Positions 8,888 to 17,700 of a DNA stretch of 64,000 nt are shown here, piece by piece; the stretch's first letter is position 1; each line of letters starts with the position of its first letter. Origin of the DNA: Ornithinibacillus xuwenensis. Its GTDB lineage: Bacteria; Bacillota; Bacilli; Bacillales; Amphibacillaceae. Both the position numbers and the translations under genes were made by a program. The notes under the pieces are model-generated. The model was not told the DNA's origin. It was given only the letters and a program-made list of their open reading frames with translations, and did not search any database. The stretch spans positions 62,001 to 126,000 of the forward strand of contig NZ_JBDIML010000006.1 in assembly GCF_039614845.1 (NCBI RefSeq), written 5' to 3'.

Positions 8888-10501
8888 ATGCTTTCATTTG
8901 ATCATCAATCATATCCTTATGCTACTACGAGACATTCTACATATGGGAAGAATGGTATGGTGGCTACATCACAGCCATTGGCAGCACAGGCTGGCCTCGA
9001 GATATTAAAAAAAGGTGGAAATGCAATTGATGCAGCTATTGCAACTGCAGCTTGTTTAACGGTTGTCGAACCTACATCAAACGGGATTGGTGGAGATGCA
9101 TTTGCACTTGTATGGACAAAGGGTGAGTTACATGGATTAAATGCTAGTGGTAAGTCACCAAAGAATATTTCCATTGATGCAGTGAAGGAAGCAGGTCATG
9201 AAGAAATTCCGACACATGGTTGGATTCCAGTAACGGTACCGGGTGTTCCAGGTGCTTGGGCGGAGCTTTCTGAAAAATTTGGTAAGCTTCCATTGGAAGA
9301 GGTATTAGAGCCTGCTATTCAATACGCTTCTGAAGGATATCCAGTATCACCAACATTAGGAAAGTTCTGGAATGGTGCATATAAATCCTTTAAGCAAAAA
9401 TTAACGGACGAAGTTTATCAGCATTGGTTTGACACTTTTGCACCGAAAGGAAGAGCACCCCAGGTTGGTGAGGTGTGGTCATCGGCAGGGCATGCAGAAA
9501 CCCTACGCGCAATTGGAATGACGAATGCGGATTCATTCTATCGTGGAGAATTAGCTGAAAAGATAGCAAAATTTTCTAAGGAAACCGGTGGCTATCTAAC
9601 TGCAGAAGATTTAGCAGAATTTAAACCAGAATGGGTAAAACCAATTCATGTAAATTACCGTGGTTATGATGTTTGGGAAATACCGCCAAATGGTCAAGGT
9701 ATTATTGCTTTACAAGCGTTAAATATTCTAAAAGGCTTCACCTTCTCTGAGAAAGATTCTGTTGATACGTATCATAAACAAATTGAAGCAATGAAGCTTG
9801 CTTTTGCTGATGGTCAAAAATATGTAACAGATGAAAATCATATGAAGGTTTCCGTTAATGAGCTGTTAAGCGATGCCTATGGTGAAAAGCGCAGAAGCTT
9901 AATTGGAGAAGAGGCACTACTTCCTGAAGCTGGAGACCCATCATCAAGTGGTACCGTATATCTGGCTGCTGCTGACGGTGAAGGCAATATGATTTCATAC
10001 ATCCAAAGTAACTACATGGGATTTGGTTCTGGGTTAGTGGTACCAAGTACTGGGATAGCTCTCCAAAATCGCGGGCATAATTTTTCTATGGATCCCAATC
10101 ACGTAAATGCGCTAGAAGGTGGAAAGCGTACGTATCATACAATCATACCGGGCTTTATGACGAAAGGAAATATACCAATTGGTCCATTTGGTGTAATGGG
10201 AGGATTTATGCAACCACAAGGGCATTTACAGGTTGTGATGAATACCGTTGACTTTGGACTAAATCCACAAGCGGCACTAGATGCACCTCGTTGGCAATGG
10301 ATGAAGGATAAAATTGTAGAGGTTGAAAATCGCTTTCAACATCATGTAGCACAGTCCCTTGCTCAAAAGGGTCATCACATTAAAATTGCCCTGGAGCCGA
10401 ACAGCTTTGGACGTGGTCAAATTATCTGGCGAGATCCAGAGACTGGTGTTTTAGTTGGTGGTACAGAGTCAAGAACGGATGGAACGGTTGCAGCTTGGTA
10501 A
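8888..10501 (+). CDS. ywrD: Gamma-glutamyltransferase-family protein, YwrD-like
   Basis: Ntn-hydrolase of the gamma-glutamyltranspeptidase family, expected to self-cleave and act on gamma-glutamyl compounds such as glutathione. N-terminal blocks GNAIDAAIATAACLTVVEP and NGIGGDAF are typical. Autocatalytic cleavage is expected before Thr356 in SSSGTVYLAAADGEGNM; a conserved NRGHNFS follows. No signal peptide is seen, unlike secreted Ggt, so this is the cytoplasmic YwrD type; 537 residues fits. First gene of an operon with two half-size chromate transporters. Substrate not known from sequence. Confidence 0.88.
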   Translation: MLSFDHQSYPYATTRHSTYGKNGMVATSQPLAAQAGLEILKKGGNAIDAAIATAACLTVVEPTSNGIGGDAFALVWTKGELHGLNASGKSPKNISIDAVKEAGHEEIPTHGWIPVTVPGVPGAWAELSEKFGKLPLEEVLEPAIQYASEGYPVSPTLGKFWNGAYKSFKQKLTDEVYQHWFDTFAPKGRAPQVGEVWSSAGHAETLRAIGMTNADSFYRGELAEKIAKFSKETGGYLTAEDLAEFKPEWVKPIHVNYRGYDVWEIPPNGQGIIALQALNILKGFTFSEKDSVDTYHKQIEAMKLAFADGQKYVTDENHMKVSVNELLSDAYGEKRRSLIGEEALLPEAGDPSSSGTVYLAAADGEGNMISYIQSNYMGFGSGLVVPSTGIALQNRGHNFSMDPNHVNALEGGKRTYHTIIPGFMTKGNIPIGPFGVMGGFMQPQGHLQVVMNTVDFGLNPQAALDAPRWQWMKDKIVEVENRFQHHVAQSLAQKGHHIKIALEPNSFGRGQIIWRDPETGVLVGGTESRTDGTVAAW

Positions 10502-10531
10502 ATCGGGAATGAAAGGTGAATTTGCATTACG

Positions 10532-11092
10532 ATGAAAACACAATGGCAGTTATTTTTAGCTTTTTTTCGAGTAGGAATACTTGGCTATGGTGGTGGTCCA
10601 GCCTCTATTCCACTCGTTCATAAAGAGGTTGTTGACACGTATAAATGGATGCGTGACGAGGAGTTTGGCGATATGCTTGCATTAGCCAATACACTTCCAG
10701 GGCCAATTGCTACAAAGCTGGCAGGTTATATTGGTTATCGTGTCTCTGGTGTTATCGGGATGTTAAATGCAATACTCGCAACAGTATTACCAACTGTTGT
10801 ATTGTTGATTGTCTTATTGTCTACACTAGCATCCTTTAAAGATATTGACTGGGTGAAAGGCATGACTGCAGCAGTAATACCAGTGGTCGGAATGATGATG
10901 GCAACCCTGACTTGGCAATTTTTTGATAAGGCAAGAAAGGGAATGGGATGGATACAGACAATTCTATTGACTGTAGCTGTCTTTGTCTTTCTATACATTT
11001 TGAATGTTCATCCAGGAATCATTATCGCAGTGTTAATTGCAACTGCATTATTGATTCGAGATAAAAAGAAAGAAAAAGGGGTGAAATCATAA
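10532..11092 (+). CDS. ywrB: Chromate transporter half-protein (N-type), YwrB-like
   Basis: Short-chain CHR family membrane protein, 186 residues with about five or six membrane helices. The family signature FRVGILGYGGGPASIPL is at the N terminus and NTLPGPIATKLAGYIGY follows near residue 55. Full-size ChrA proteins contain two such halves; here they are separate adjacent genes, as in B. subtilis ywrB/ywrA, where both are reported to be needed for chromate efflux. Charged C-terminal end. Overlaps the next start by one base, so the two are translationally coupled. Confidence 0.9.
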   Translation: MKTQWQLFLAFFRVGILGYGGGPASIPLVHKEVVDTYKWMRDEEFGDMLALANTLPGPIATKLAGYIGYRVSGVIGMLNAILATVLPTVVLLIVLLSTLASFKDIDWVKGMTAAVIPVVGMMMATLTWQFFDKARKGMGWIQTILLTVAVFVFLYILNVHPGIIIAVLIATALLIRDKKKEKGVKS

Positions 11093-11622
11093 TGCTAGTT
11101 TATTGGGAAATTTTCATGGCATTTTTCATTCCTGGTATTTTGGGATATGGAGGCGGACCTGCTTCCATTCCATTAGTAGAAAACGAAGTTGTTGTGCGCT
11201 ATGGTTGGATGAGTGTCCAGGAATTTAGTGAAGTGTTAGCAGTGGCCAACTCCTTACCTGGTCCAATTGCAACCAAGATGGCGGGCTATATTGGCTATGA
11301 GGTTGGCGGTGTTTTTGGAGCGGTTATCGGTGTATTTGCAACTGTGGCACCATCCTTAATTATTATGATTGCACTACTAGGTGTACTGTATAAATTTAAA
11401 GATTCTCCAAAAGTAAAACGACTGACGTTATTTGTACGTCCAGTAATCGCTATTTTATTAGGCTTAATGGCTTGGAGATTTTTCTTTGAATCGTATGAAG
11501 GAATTGGGCTCGTGCACACCGCAATCATTGCAATAGCAAGCTTCTTATTAATTGAACGGATAAAAATACATCCTGCCTTTGTTATTCTGGGTGCATTTAT
11601 TTATGGTGGAATATTGTTATAA
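11092..11622 (+). CDS. ywrA: Chromate transporter half-protein (C-type), YwrA-like
   Basis: Second CHR-domain membrane protein, 176 residues, with the same GYGGGPASIPLVENEVV and NSLPGPIATKMAGYIGY signatures as its neighbour. It should pair with YwrB to form a working exporter. The start codon overlaps the ywrB stop as TAATG. Last gene before a terminator. The true substrate in this organism (chromate or another oxyanion) cannot be told from sequence. Confidence 0.9.
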   Translation: MLVYWEIFMAFFIPGILGYGGGPASIPLVENEVVVRYGWMSVQEFSEVLAVANSLPGPIATKMAGYIGYEVGGVFGAVIGVFATVAPSLIIMIALLGVLYKFKDSPKVKRLTLFVRPVIAILLGLMAWRFFFESYEGIGLVHTAIIAIASFLLIERIKIHPAFVILGAFIYGGILL

Positions 11623-11630
11623 GGTTAATA

Positions 11631-11669
11631 AAAAACTACGTATTCGTAATGAAATACGTAGTTTTTTGT
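11631..11669 (+). terminator. Terminator after ywrA
   Basis: AAAAACTACGTATT pairs with AATACGTAGTTTTT, loop of about eight bases, followed by TTTTGTTT. Confidence 0.85.
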
Positions 11670-11682
11670 TTCAGTAAAAAAA

Positions 11683-12132
11683 TTATAGGGTTATTTCAAT
11701 GAACTCTCGATCCTCAATAACCAAATCATATGGATCTTTTATCTTGCTCCAACTGAAACTTTTTCTATCTGAAATTGGACGGTCCTCTTGACCACTAATA
11801 CATGTATAGTACTCAATGATACCGCTCTCCCGTATTGCAACTTCTAGATACTGATAAAGTAGACTTAAGCATTTCCTTTCATTTGGTGATCCTGTAATAG
11901 AACGTGGTTTAGGAATAGCATTTGAATAGGCAGTAACCTGGTACTCAAAACTTATGTGCTGACATAATGAAACTCGCTTTTTTAATACAGAATCATAATT
12001 ATTCTCAAAGTAAAGATGCGTAAAGTCATATTCAGTCCGGTAGACGTTAGGTTTGTCAGGAGATATAGGGCTTTGGCCGAATGCCCCTGTTGGTAGTTTT
12101 ACAGGTGAAGCCAGATACAGGTATTGTGTCAT
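11683..12132 (-). CDS. Hypothetical protein, 149 residues
   Basis: I do not recognise this family. The protein is soluble, without signal peptide or membrane segment, rich in Tyr and Ser, with scattered histidines and cysteines that form no metal motif. It starts at an ATG with AAGGGGAAG eight bases upstream, a convincing ribosome site. It lies 31 bases downstream of the HAD phosphatase gene on the same strand, so the two are probably co-transcribed. Composition and codon use look like the neighbours. Confidence 0.65.
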   Translation of the reverse strand: MTQYLYLASPVKLPTGAFGQSPISPDKPNVYRTEYDFTHLYFENNYDSVLKKRVSLCQHISFEYQVTAYSNAIPKPRSITGSPNERKCLSLLYQYLEVAIRESGIIEYYTCISGQEDRPISDRKSFSWSKIKDPYDLVIEDREFIEITL

Positions 12133-12163
12133 GATTTCTTCCCCTTAATTCCGTAAAACGATA

Positions 12164-12949
12164 TTATTTGACTAGTCCAAGCTGTTGTAAACCGATGTAC
12201 ACACCTGCTTCAGACACGGAAATCGTTCTATGCTTCGCATATTGGAATAAGTCAGGATTAGCATTTTCCATAGCAAAGCTTTCACCAACTGTTTCGAGCA
12301 TTTCTTTGTCGTTCATTCCATCACCAAAGGCAATAGCTTGTTCACTTGGTATGTTCAAGCGTTCCAATACTATTTTTACTGCTTCTCCTTTATTGACAGA
12401 TTTACGGATTACGTCATAGCAATTCTCTGCTCCATTCACATTTACCTGGGAAAGTCTTATATCCTCATCAATTTCATATAGTTTAATATCTTCTGCTCTT
12501 AGGTTTAATATTGTAGCTCCCAGTATAAAGCTCATTACATCTTCTTGAACTAGGTCAGTATTTTTTAACTGAAACATTTCCATAAAATTCTTCATGAAGG
12601 GCGATTCAAGGGAGGTTACATAGTTTTTCTCACTCGTATATAGAATAATCTCATGTCCATGTTCTTTGGCAATTTGTAAATAAGCTTCAACCGTTTCACG
12701 CTTCATTGGTGCATCTAGAATATTTTCCTCTTTGTAAACGGCATAGGCACCATTATAGCCGATATAGGATTCAATTTGAAGGTCGTTCGCTAGGTCACTT
12801 AATTCATGCGTTGGCCTGCCAGTTGCTAGAAAAACTTCAATACCTTGAGACTGAATCTGCTGGATGGCTTCTTTTGTTTTAGGGTTATAAGCATGGTCTG
12901 GCTTAAGAATTGTTCCATCAATATCTAAGAATAGGATCTTGTATGTCAT
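12164..12949 (-). CDS. Cof-type HAD-superfamily phosphatase
   Basis: Cytoplasmic phosphatase, probably acting on sugar phosphates or similar small phosphoesters. All HAD motifs are visible: I, LFLDIDGTIL near residue 6 (Asp nucleophile and general acid); II, ATGRP; III, Lys in NKGEAVKIVLERL; IV, AFGDGMNDKEML. A type-IIB cap lies between II and III, giving 261 residues as in Cof/YxeH proteins. The start has AAGGAGAATACC before it. It heads a probable two-gene unit with the hypothetical gene downstream. Substrate not predictable. Confidence 0.9.
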   Translation of the reverse strand: MTYKILFLDIDGTILKPDHAYNPKTKEAIQQIQSQGIEVFLATGRPTHELSDLANDLQIESYIGYNGAYAVYKEENILDAPMKRETVEAYLQIAKEHGHEIILYTSEKNYVTSLESPFMKNFMEMFQLKNTDLVQEDVMSFILGATILNLRAEDIKLYEIDEDIRLSQVNVNGAENCYDVIRKSVNKGEAVKIVLERLNIPSEQAIAFGDGMNDKEMLETVGESFAMENANPDLFQYAKHRTISVSEAGVYIGLQQLGLVK

Positions 12950-13159
12950 GGTATTCTCCTTTAATCGTTAAGTATAAGCATAGTGTATCACAAAATTATG
13001 AAGGGCAATCAAACGGTGTGTAAATAAATGCTATATGGATTCTAAGACAATCTCTACGTTAATCATATTCTCAATTATGATACGATAATGTTAAGTAGGA
13101 ACGAATCTTATTATTGGAAACTGCTATTGCAAGAATTATGATATGGAAGGAATTTTAAT

Positions 13160-13717
13160 GTGAATGAAGTCTTAGCCTTTATTGGAGAGAGAATCGGTCA
13201 AAAAGGAATTACATGGGGGTTAGGAGGCTCACTTCTGCTTCATTATTATCAATTAATTGATAAACCAAATGACATCGATATTTTGGTTGATGAAAAAAGC
13301 GCTCGCCAGTTAATTCATACCATATCACCTTATGGAATTGCTAAAGCAGTGATTCGCTCTAAGCCATTTCAAACGACACATTTTGCTAAATATAAGATTG
13401 ATAATATTGATGTGGATATAATGGGTGGTTTTGCTATCGAGCACAATGAAGGGCTTTATAAGATAGCGTTTGATAACGAATCAATCGTTGATCATAGAAG
13501 CGTTCGTGGGGTAGATATTCCTTTATGCTCCCTGGAGGATTGGTATATATTGTACTGGTTAATACCAGGCAAGCAAGTAAAAGCATTACGAATTGAAAAT
13601 TATTGGAAGAAGACAGGTGTAAAACATCCTAACTTGTTAGAAAAAGCATTAAAGCAATCTTTACCTGTAGAAGTGAGGAAGAGGGTATCAAATTTACTAG
13701 CGTTGGAGAATTGCTAG
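13160..13717 (+). CDS. Nucleotidyltransferase-fold protein
   Basis: 185 residues. The N-terminal region shows a DNA polymerase beta-type nucleotidyltransferase signature: WGLGGSLLLHYYQL, then KPNDIDILV, with a third acidic position in DNIDVDIMGGF. These would supply the GS helix turn and the metal-binding carboxylates. Similar small proteins range from tRNA- or antibiotic-modifying enzymes to AbiEii/MNT-type toxin partners. No HEPN or AbiEi partner is adjacent, so no such system is claimed. Start is GTG at 13160, with GGAAGGA eight bases before it; the ATG two bases earlier is followed at once by a stop. Confidence 0.7.
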   Translation: MNEVLAFIGERIGQKGITWGLGGSLLLHYYQLIDKPNDIDILVDEKSARQLIHTISPYGIAKAVIRSKPFQTTHFAKYKIDNIDVDIMGGFAIEHNEGLYKIAFDNESIVDHRSVRGVDIPLCSLEDWYILYWLIPGKQVKALRIENYWKKTGVKHPNLLEKALKQSLPVEVRKRVSNLLALENC

Positions 13718-13875
13718 TAGCAAGCGGAATATTCTATCCAACAGCCTTCGCTTCATACATGACCACCTTAGAAGGAAGTTATTCTAGTTTTAGTAGTTCA
13801 GTATGTTATTGTTATTTCATCTTTTAATATTGTTTTGTTCGTGTTGAGGCTAGGTGTCAATGCTGCTATCATATT

Positions 13876-14174
13876 GAAAGAGGCTGGGACAAAAGTATTT
13901 TTAGCAAGGAAAAAACGAACGATTATGGCTTGCGCCTATATTCCGATCCGGAAATATACTTCGCTTTCACTTCCAGTACAGGGGCGACAACTGTTCGTGA
14001 GCAACCTCACAGTGTCTACCTTGCCGCGGGCGGCTGGTGAGCCTCCTCGCGTTAGCGCACTGCGGGGTCTCACCGATGCCTTCCCTCCCGCAGGAGTCTA
14101 CGTATATTTCCGAATCTAGTTTAGTTTTCGTTCGGCTTTTTAGAATTACCTTTTAGTTTTGTCCCATCCTCTTT
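13876..14174. repeat. Long hairpin intergenic repeat, copy 1
   Basis: About 299 bases bounded by AAAGAGGCTGGGACAAAA and its near-complement (one mismatch). Internal nested inverted repeats include GAACGA.../...CGTTCG and CCGGAAATATAC / GTATATTTCCG. It is over 80% identical by eye to copy 2 at 15524-15768 but carries an extra block of about 55 bases after CTTCGCTTTC. GC content is visibly higher than the surroundings. It lies between convergent genes and encodes nothing. The rest of 13718-14186 shows no feature. Confidence 0.85.
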
Positions 14175-14186
14175 ATATTCTCTGAT

Positions 14187-14528
14187 TTATTTGTTTAGCA
14201 AATAAGCGTTCTCTTGAAAGTGAATGGTAACATTTTCTATATCAGCCATGTTAAATGCAGTTTGAAATCGTCTTTCTAAAGCTTCTATAAAGTCCTTATA
14301 TACTCCCTCTGATATTGATTTTTGCCAAGCAAATTGCTTTGAAAATACTTGGCCGGCTACTGCTTCAATCGGATTAATAGCCATATCTTGTTTTGTTGTC
14401 TGCGCATTAGCGTGTGCAGCTAGATTTAATAACAGCACCTCTAAAATTTTTTGTTCACGGTTATTAAAATCATGATTTACCTTTGTAACGATTACATCAA
14501 CCATTGCTATACTTATGCTAATCTCCAC
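14187..14528 (-). CDS. Hypothetical protein, about 105-113 residues
   Basis: Not recognised. Small soluble protein with a C-terminal segment predicted helical. The start is unclear: the GTG at 14528 falls inside the AAAGGTGGAG sequence that looks like the ribosome site, while the first ATG (14504) is 18 bases beyond it. An ATT or ATA start in between would have ideal spacing. The gene is isolated, convergent with the nucleotidyltransferase gene across the repeat. Real translation is probable from the strong ribosome site but not certain. Confidence 0.5.
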   Translation of the reverse strand: MEISISIAMVDVIVTKVNHDFNNREQKILEVLLLNLAAHANAQTTKQDMAINPIEAVAGQVFSKQFAWQKSISEGVYKDFIEALERRFQTAFNMADIENVTIHFQENAYLLNK

Positions 14529-14767
14529 CTTTATTGTTTTATCGATTCATTACCTCTAACTGTTTATCTACCGTATTCATGATACATTCCTCCTTTGTCT
14601 GCATATTTACCATATTCTACAAAAATCTAAAAATACCTTTATTTATTTTGGAAAATATTAGGAATGTATGATCGGCAAATATGATACTATTTAATTAACG
14701 TTTTATGGTTAATAACAAAAATGAAGTAGAAACGGGTTATAAGAAAAAAGAGAAGGGGCGATAGCTA

Positions 14768-15523
14768 ATGATTTTGGGCACTCCTATAGCAAAAGGAAAC
14801 ACGGCGACAATTTATTTGTGGGATCAAAAAATAATAAAAGTATTCCATGACTATTTACCAGATAATGAAGCCTCCTATGAAGCAGAAAAGCAGATGTATG
14901 TCTATTCTTTGGGAGTGACGGTGCCGAAAATAATTGATGTAACAAAAATTGATGGCAGACAAGCAATCGTAATGGAGCATGTAAAAGGGAAAACAATTGG
15001 TGAGTTACTAATGGAGGATGAGGGAAAAACGGATTATTATATGAATGTATCTGTTGATGAACAACTAAAAATCCATCAGATTAGCCCTGATTCTCTTGAA
15101 CCAATGTCTGACAAACTAGCGCGTCAAATTGAGGCAGCACCAATATTAGATATTAGTCAGAAGACAGCATTACTGAAGAAACTGGGAGCATTTACATATA
15201 AGAAAAGACTTTGTCATGGAGATTTTCATGTCTACAATCTCATCATGACACCAACTGACGTAGCAATAATAGATTGGGTTGATTCTAGTGCTGGCGATGT
15301 CCGTGCAGATGTATACCGTACATATCTTTTGTATTTACAAGTGTCAGCAGATTTGGCTGAACTTTACTTACATTTATATTGTGAGAAGAGTAGTTTGTCT
15401 AAAGAGGAGATTTTACAGTGGGCACCTATAATTGCTGCTGCTAGATTATCAGAACATGTTACCTCCGAAAACAGTGAACGATTAGTGGGTATTATAAATC
15501 ACTATTTAACAGAGGGGAAATAA
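14768..15523 (+). CDS. Aminoglycoside phosphotransferase (APH)-fold kinase
   Basis: 251-residue protein with the APH/choline-kinase fold. The catalytic loop is LCHGDFHVYNLIM (Brenner HGDxxxxN) and the metal loop IDWVDSSAGDVRAD. A nucleotide-binding Lys appears in DQKIIKVFHD and an MEHVKGKTI hinge follows. Such proteins phosphorylate small hydroxyl compounds; some give aminoglycoside or macrolide resistance but most chromosomal ones in Bacillaceae have unknown substrates. Ribosome site AAGGGG. Isolated gene; its stop codon abuts repeat copy 2. Confidence 0.8.
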   Translation: MILGTPIAKGNTATIYLWDQKIIKVFHDYLPDNEASYEAEKQMYVYSLGVTVPKIIDVTKIDGRQAIVMEHVKGKTIGELLMEDEGKTDYYMNVSVDEQLKIHQISPDSLEPMSDKLARQIEAAPILDISQKTALLKKLGAFTYKKRLCHGDFHVYNLIMTPTDVAIIDWVDSSAGDVRADVYRTYLLYLQVSADLAELYLHLYCEKSSLSKEEILQWAPIIAAARLSEHVTSENSERLVGIINHYLTEGK

Positions 15524-15768
15524 AAAAGGGGCTGGGACAAAAGTATTTTTAGCAAGGAAAAAACGAACGATTATAGCTAGTGCATATATCCCGATCCGGA
15601 AATATACTTCGCTTTCCGCGGGCGGCTGGTGAGCCTCCTCGCGCTGACGCACTGTAGGGTCTCACCGATGCCTTTCCTCCCGCAGGAGTCTACGTATATT
15701 TCCGGATCTAGTTTAGTTTATCGTTCGGCTTTTCAGAATTCCCTTTTAGTTATGTCCCAGCCTCTTTT
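15524..15768. repeat. Long hairpin intergenic repeat, copy 2
   Basis: About 245 bases with GGGGCTGGGACA and TGTCCCAGCCTC near the two ends. Nested arms include GATCCGGAAATATAC / GTATATTTCCGGATC and CGAACGAT / ATCGTTCG, with a GC-rich core (CCGCGGGCGGCTGG onward). It sits exactly between two convergent genes and may end transcripts from both sides. Confidence 0.85.
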
Positions 15769-15785
15769 ACTCAATCAAGCTTACC

Positions 15786-17483
15786 TTATAGTGCTTTGTC
15801 ATCTACAGAATCAAGCCATTCTTCAATCGTGTTAACGATAGAATCTACTGTTCCTTCTTCAAAAGGAGATAGAAGATTTGCTGCTTCAACTAAACCTAAG
15901 AATGCTTTTGAACCGCCTAGTTTACATAGGTTTAAATAGTCGTTCCAAGCTTCCTCTCGATTCTCTCTTGAACGCTTCCAGAATTGGAATGCGCAGATCT
16001 GTGCTAACGTGTAGTCGATATAATAGAACGGAACTTCGAAGATATGGCCTTGGCGTTGCCAAATTGCTCCTGAACCCCAATAAGGAATATCACCATAGTC
16101 ACGATGTGGTAAATATTTTTCCTCTAGCTTCTTCCATGCTTCTTTACGATCTGCTGGAGACCATTCTGGATTCTCGTAAACAAGATGCTGAAATTCGTCT
16201 ACTGCCACACCATAAGGTAAGAAGCTTAATCCACTGGATAGATGAGAGAACTTATATTTTTCCGTATCCTCTTGGAAGAATAGCTCCATCCATGGCCATG
16301 TGAAAAATTCCATACTCATGGAATGAATTTCTGCAGCCTCGTGTGTTGGCCAGATATACTCAGGAATTCCAATATTGCGGCTAGAGTATACTTGGAAAGC
16401 ATGACCTGCTTCATGTGTAAGTACATCAACATCACCAGAAGTACCGTTAAAGTTCGCGAAAATAAAAGGAGATTCATAGTCATCGATGAACGTACAGTAT
16501 CCACCAGCTTCCTTACCTTTCTTCGCTTCTAGGTCCATTAGATTTCGTTCAAGCATGTAATGGAAAAATTCATTTGTTTCAGGTGATAATTCTTCATACA
16601 TTTTCTTACCATTTTCAATAATCCATTCAGGTGACCCCTTTGGTGTAGCATTACCAGTCTTGAACTCGAAGCTTTCATCATAAAACTTCAAGGAATCCAC
16701 ACCAATTCGCTCTGCTTGTCTTTCATATAGTTTGGAGACAAGCGGTACAATCGATTCCTGAACTTGTTTCCGATAGTTAGCTACCATTTCATCATTGTAA
16801 TCAATACGCATCATTCGCACATAGCCTAACTCAACAAAGTTTTTATAGCCTAATGTCGTTGCGATTTCGTGACGAACCTTTACTAATTGGTCATAAATAT
16901 CGTCGAGCTTCTCAGCGTTAGCTTCGAAAAAACCAGAGCTTGCTGATATAGCTTTTTTACGTACATCACGATTCTTATCTTGAAGAAATGGTCCAAGCTG
17001 AGCTAATGTGTAGGTTTCGCCATTAAACTCAACCTGTGCGGAAGCTACTAGCTTCGAATATTCGGATGTTAGCTTGTTTTCTTTTTGCAACAGCCCCATC
17101 ACTTCAGGAGCGAATGCTTTAATCGAATAGTCAGCAATCTCAAATAGTTGTGACCCCCATTTTTTCTCTAGCTCATCTCGATATGGGGTTTTCATTAATT
17201 CTTTATAAAAATCAGTGTTAAGCTTTTGAACCTCAGGTGAAACTTCATCCCAATAATCACGTTCTTTTTGGTAATATTCATCATTCGTATCAATTGAAGC
17301 ACGAACATATACAAGATTAAAAAGTGTTGAGTAATGATTACGGAATGCATTGATTTGTTCAATAGCTTTATTTTGTTCCTCCGCTGAAGAAGCATTGGTA
17401 AAAGCATCCAACAACTCAGCGAATTTAACTTTGTCCTGCTCTAAATCAGGTCGCTCATATGTATAATTCTCAAATGTCTGCAT
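15786..17483 (-). CDS. M3-family oligoendopeptidase (PepF-like)
   Basis: Zinc metallopeptidase that degrades short peptides in the cytoplasm. The zinc site HEAGHAFQ is in the C-terminal half, with the third ligand expected in THEAAEIHSMSME about 25 residues later. 565 residues; the mostly helical N-terminal half is the channel-forming domain of M3 peptidases. No signal peptide. Preceded by a good ribosome site (GGGGGAAT). Monocistronic. Exact subfamily (PepF versus other oligoendopeptidases) is not settled. Confidence 0.9.
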   Translation of the reverse strand: MQTFENYTYERPDLEQDKVKFAELLDAFTNASSAEEQNKAIEQINAFRNHYSTLFNLVYVRASIDTNDEYYQKERDYWDEVSPEVQKLNTDFYKELMKTPYRDELEKKWGSQLFEIADYSIKAFAPEVMGLLQKENKLTSEYSKLVASAQVEFNGETYTLAQLGPFLQDKNRDVRKKAISASSGFFEANAEKLDDIYDQLVKVRHEIATTLGYKNFVELGYVRMMRIDYNDEMVANYRKQVQESIVPLVSKLYERQAERIGVDSLKFYDESFEFKTGNATPKGSPEWIIENGKKMYEELSPETNEFFHYMLERNLMDLEAKKGKEAGGYCTFIDDYESPFIFANFNGTSGDVDVLTHEAGHAFQVYSSRNIGIPEYIWPTHEAAEIHSMSMEFFTWPWMELFFQEDTEKYKFSHLSSGLSFLPYGVAVDEFQHLVYENPEWSPADRKEAWKKLEEKYLPHRDYGDIPYWGSGAIWQRQGHIFEVPFYYIDYTLAQICAFQFWKRSRENREEAWNDYLNLCKLGGSKAFLGLVEAANLLSPFEEGTVDSIVNTIEEWLDSVDDKAL

Positions 17484-17633
17484 CCAAATTCCCCCTAAAA
17501 AGTATTGAAAGAAAACTTTCTATTATAGTTTACACTATTTTTGGAAAAAATAAGATATTTTAGTGTTGAAAATTTTTAGAAATCAGCAGAAGAAAGCGTA
17601 AGCTGTTGTAAGGCAATCTGAAGTATATAAAAT

Positions 17634-17663
17634 AAGGAACTGACACACTGCCAGTTCCTGTAA
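17634..17663 (-). terminator. Terminator of the dicarboxylate symporter gene
   Basis: AGGAACTG pairs with CAGTTCCT around a 9-base loop; reading on the minus strand a TATTTTAT tail follows. Confidence 0.65.
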
Positions 17664-17700
17664 TATTTCGTTTGTAGAACGGTTACCTACTGTAATGTTA

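Noticed and set aside
13835..14119. 94-codon plus-strand frame inside repeat copy 1
   Set aside because: It lies within the hairpin repeat, has no ribosome site, and the equivalent frame is broken in copy 2.
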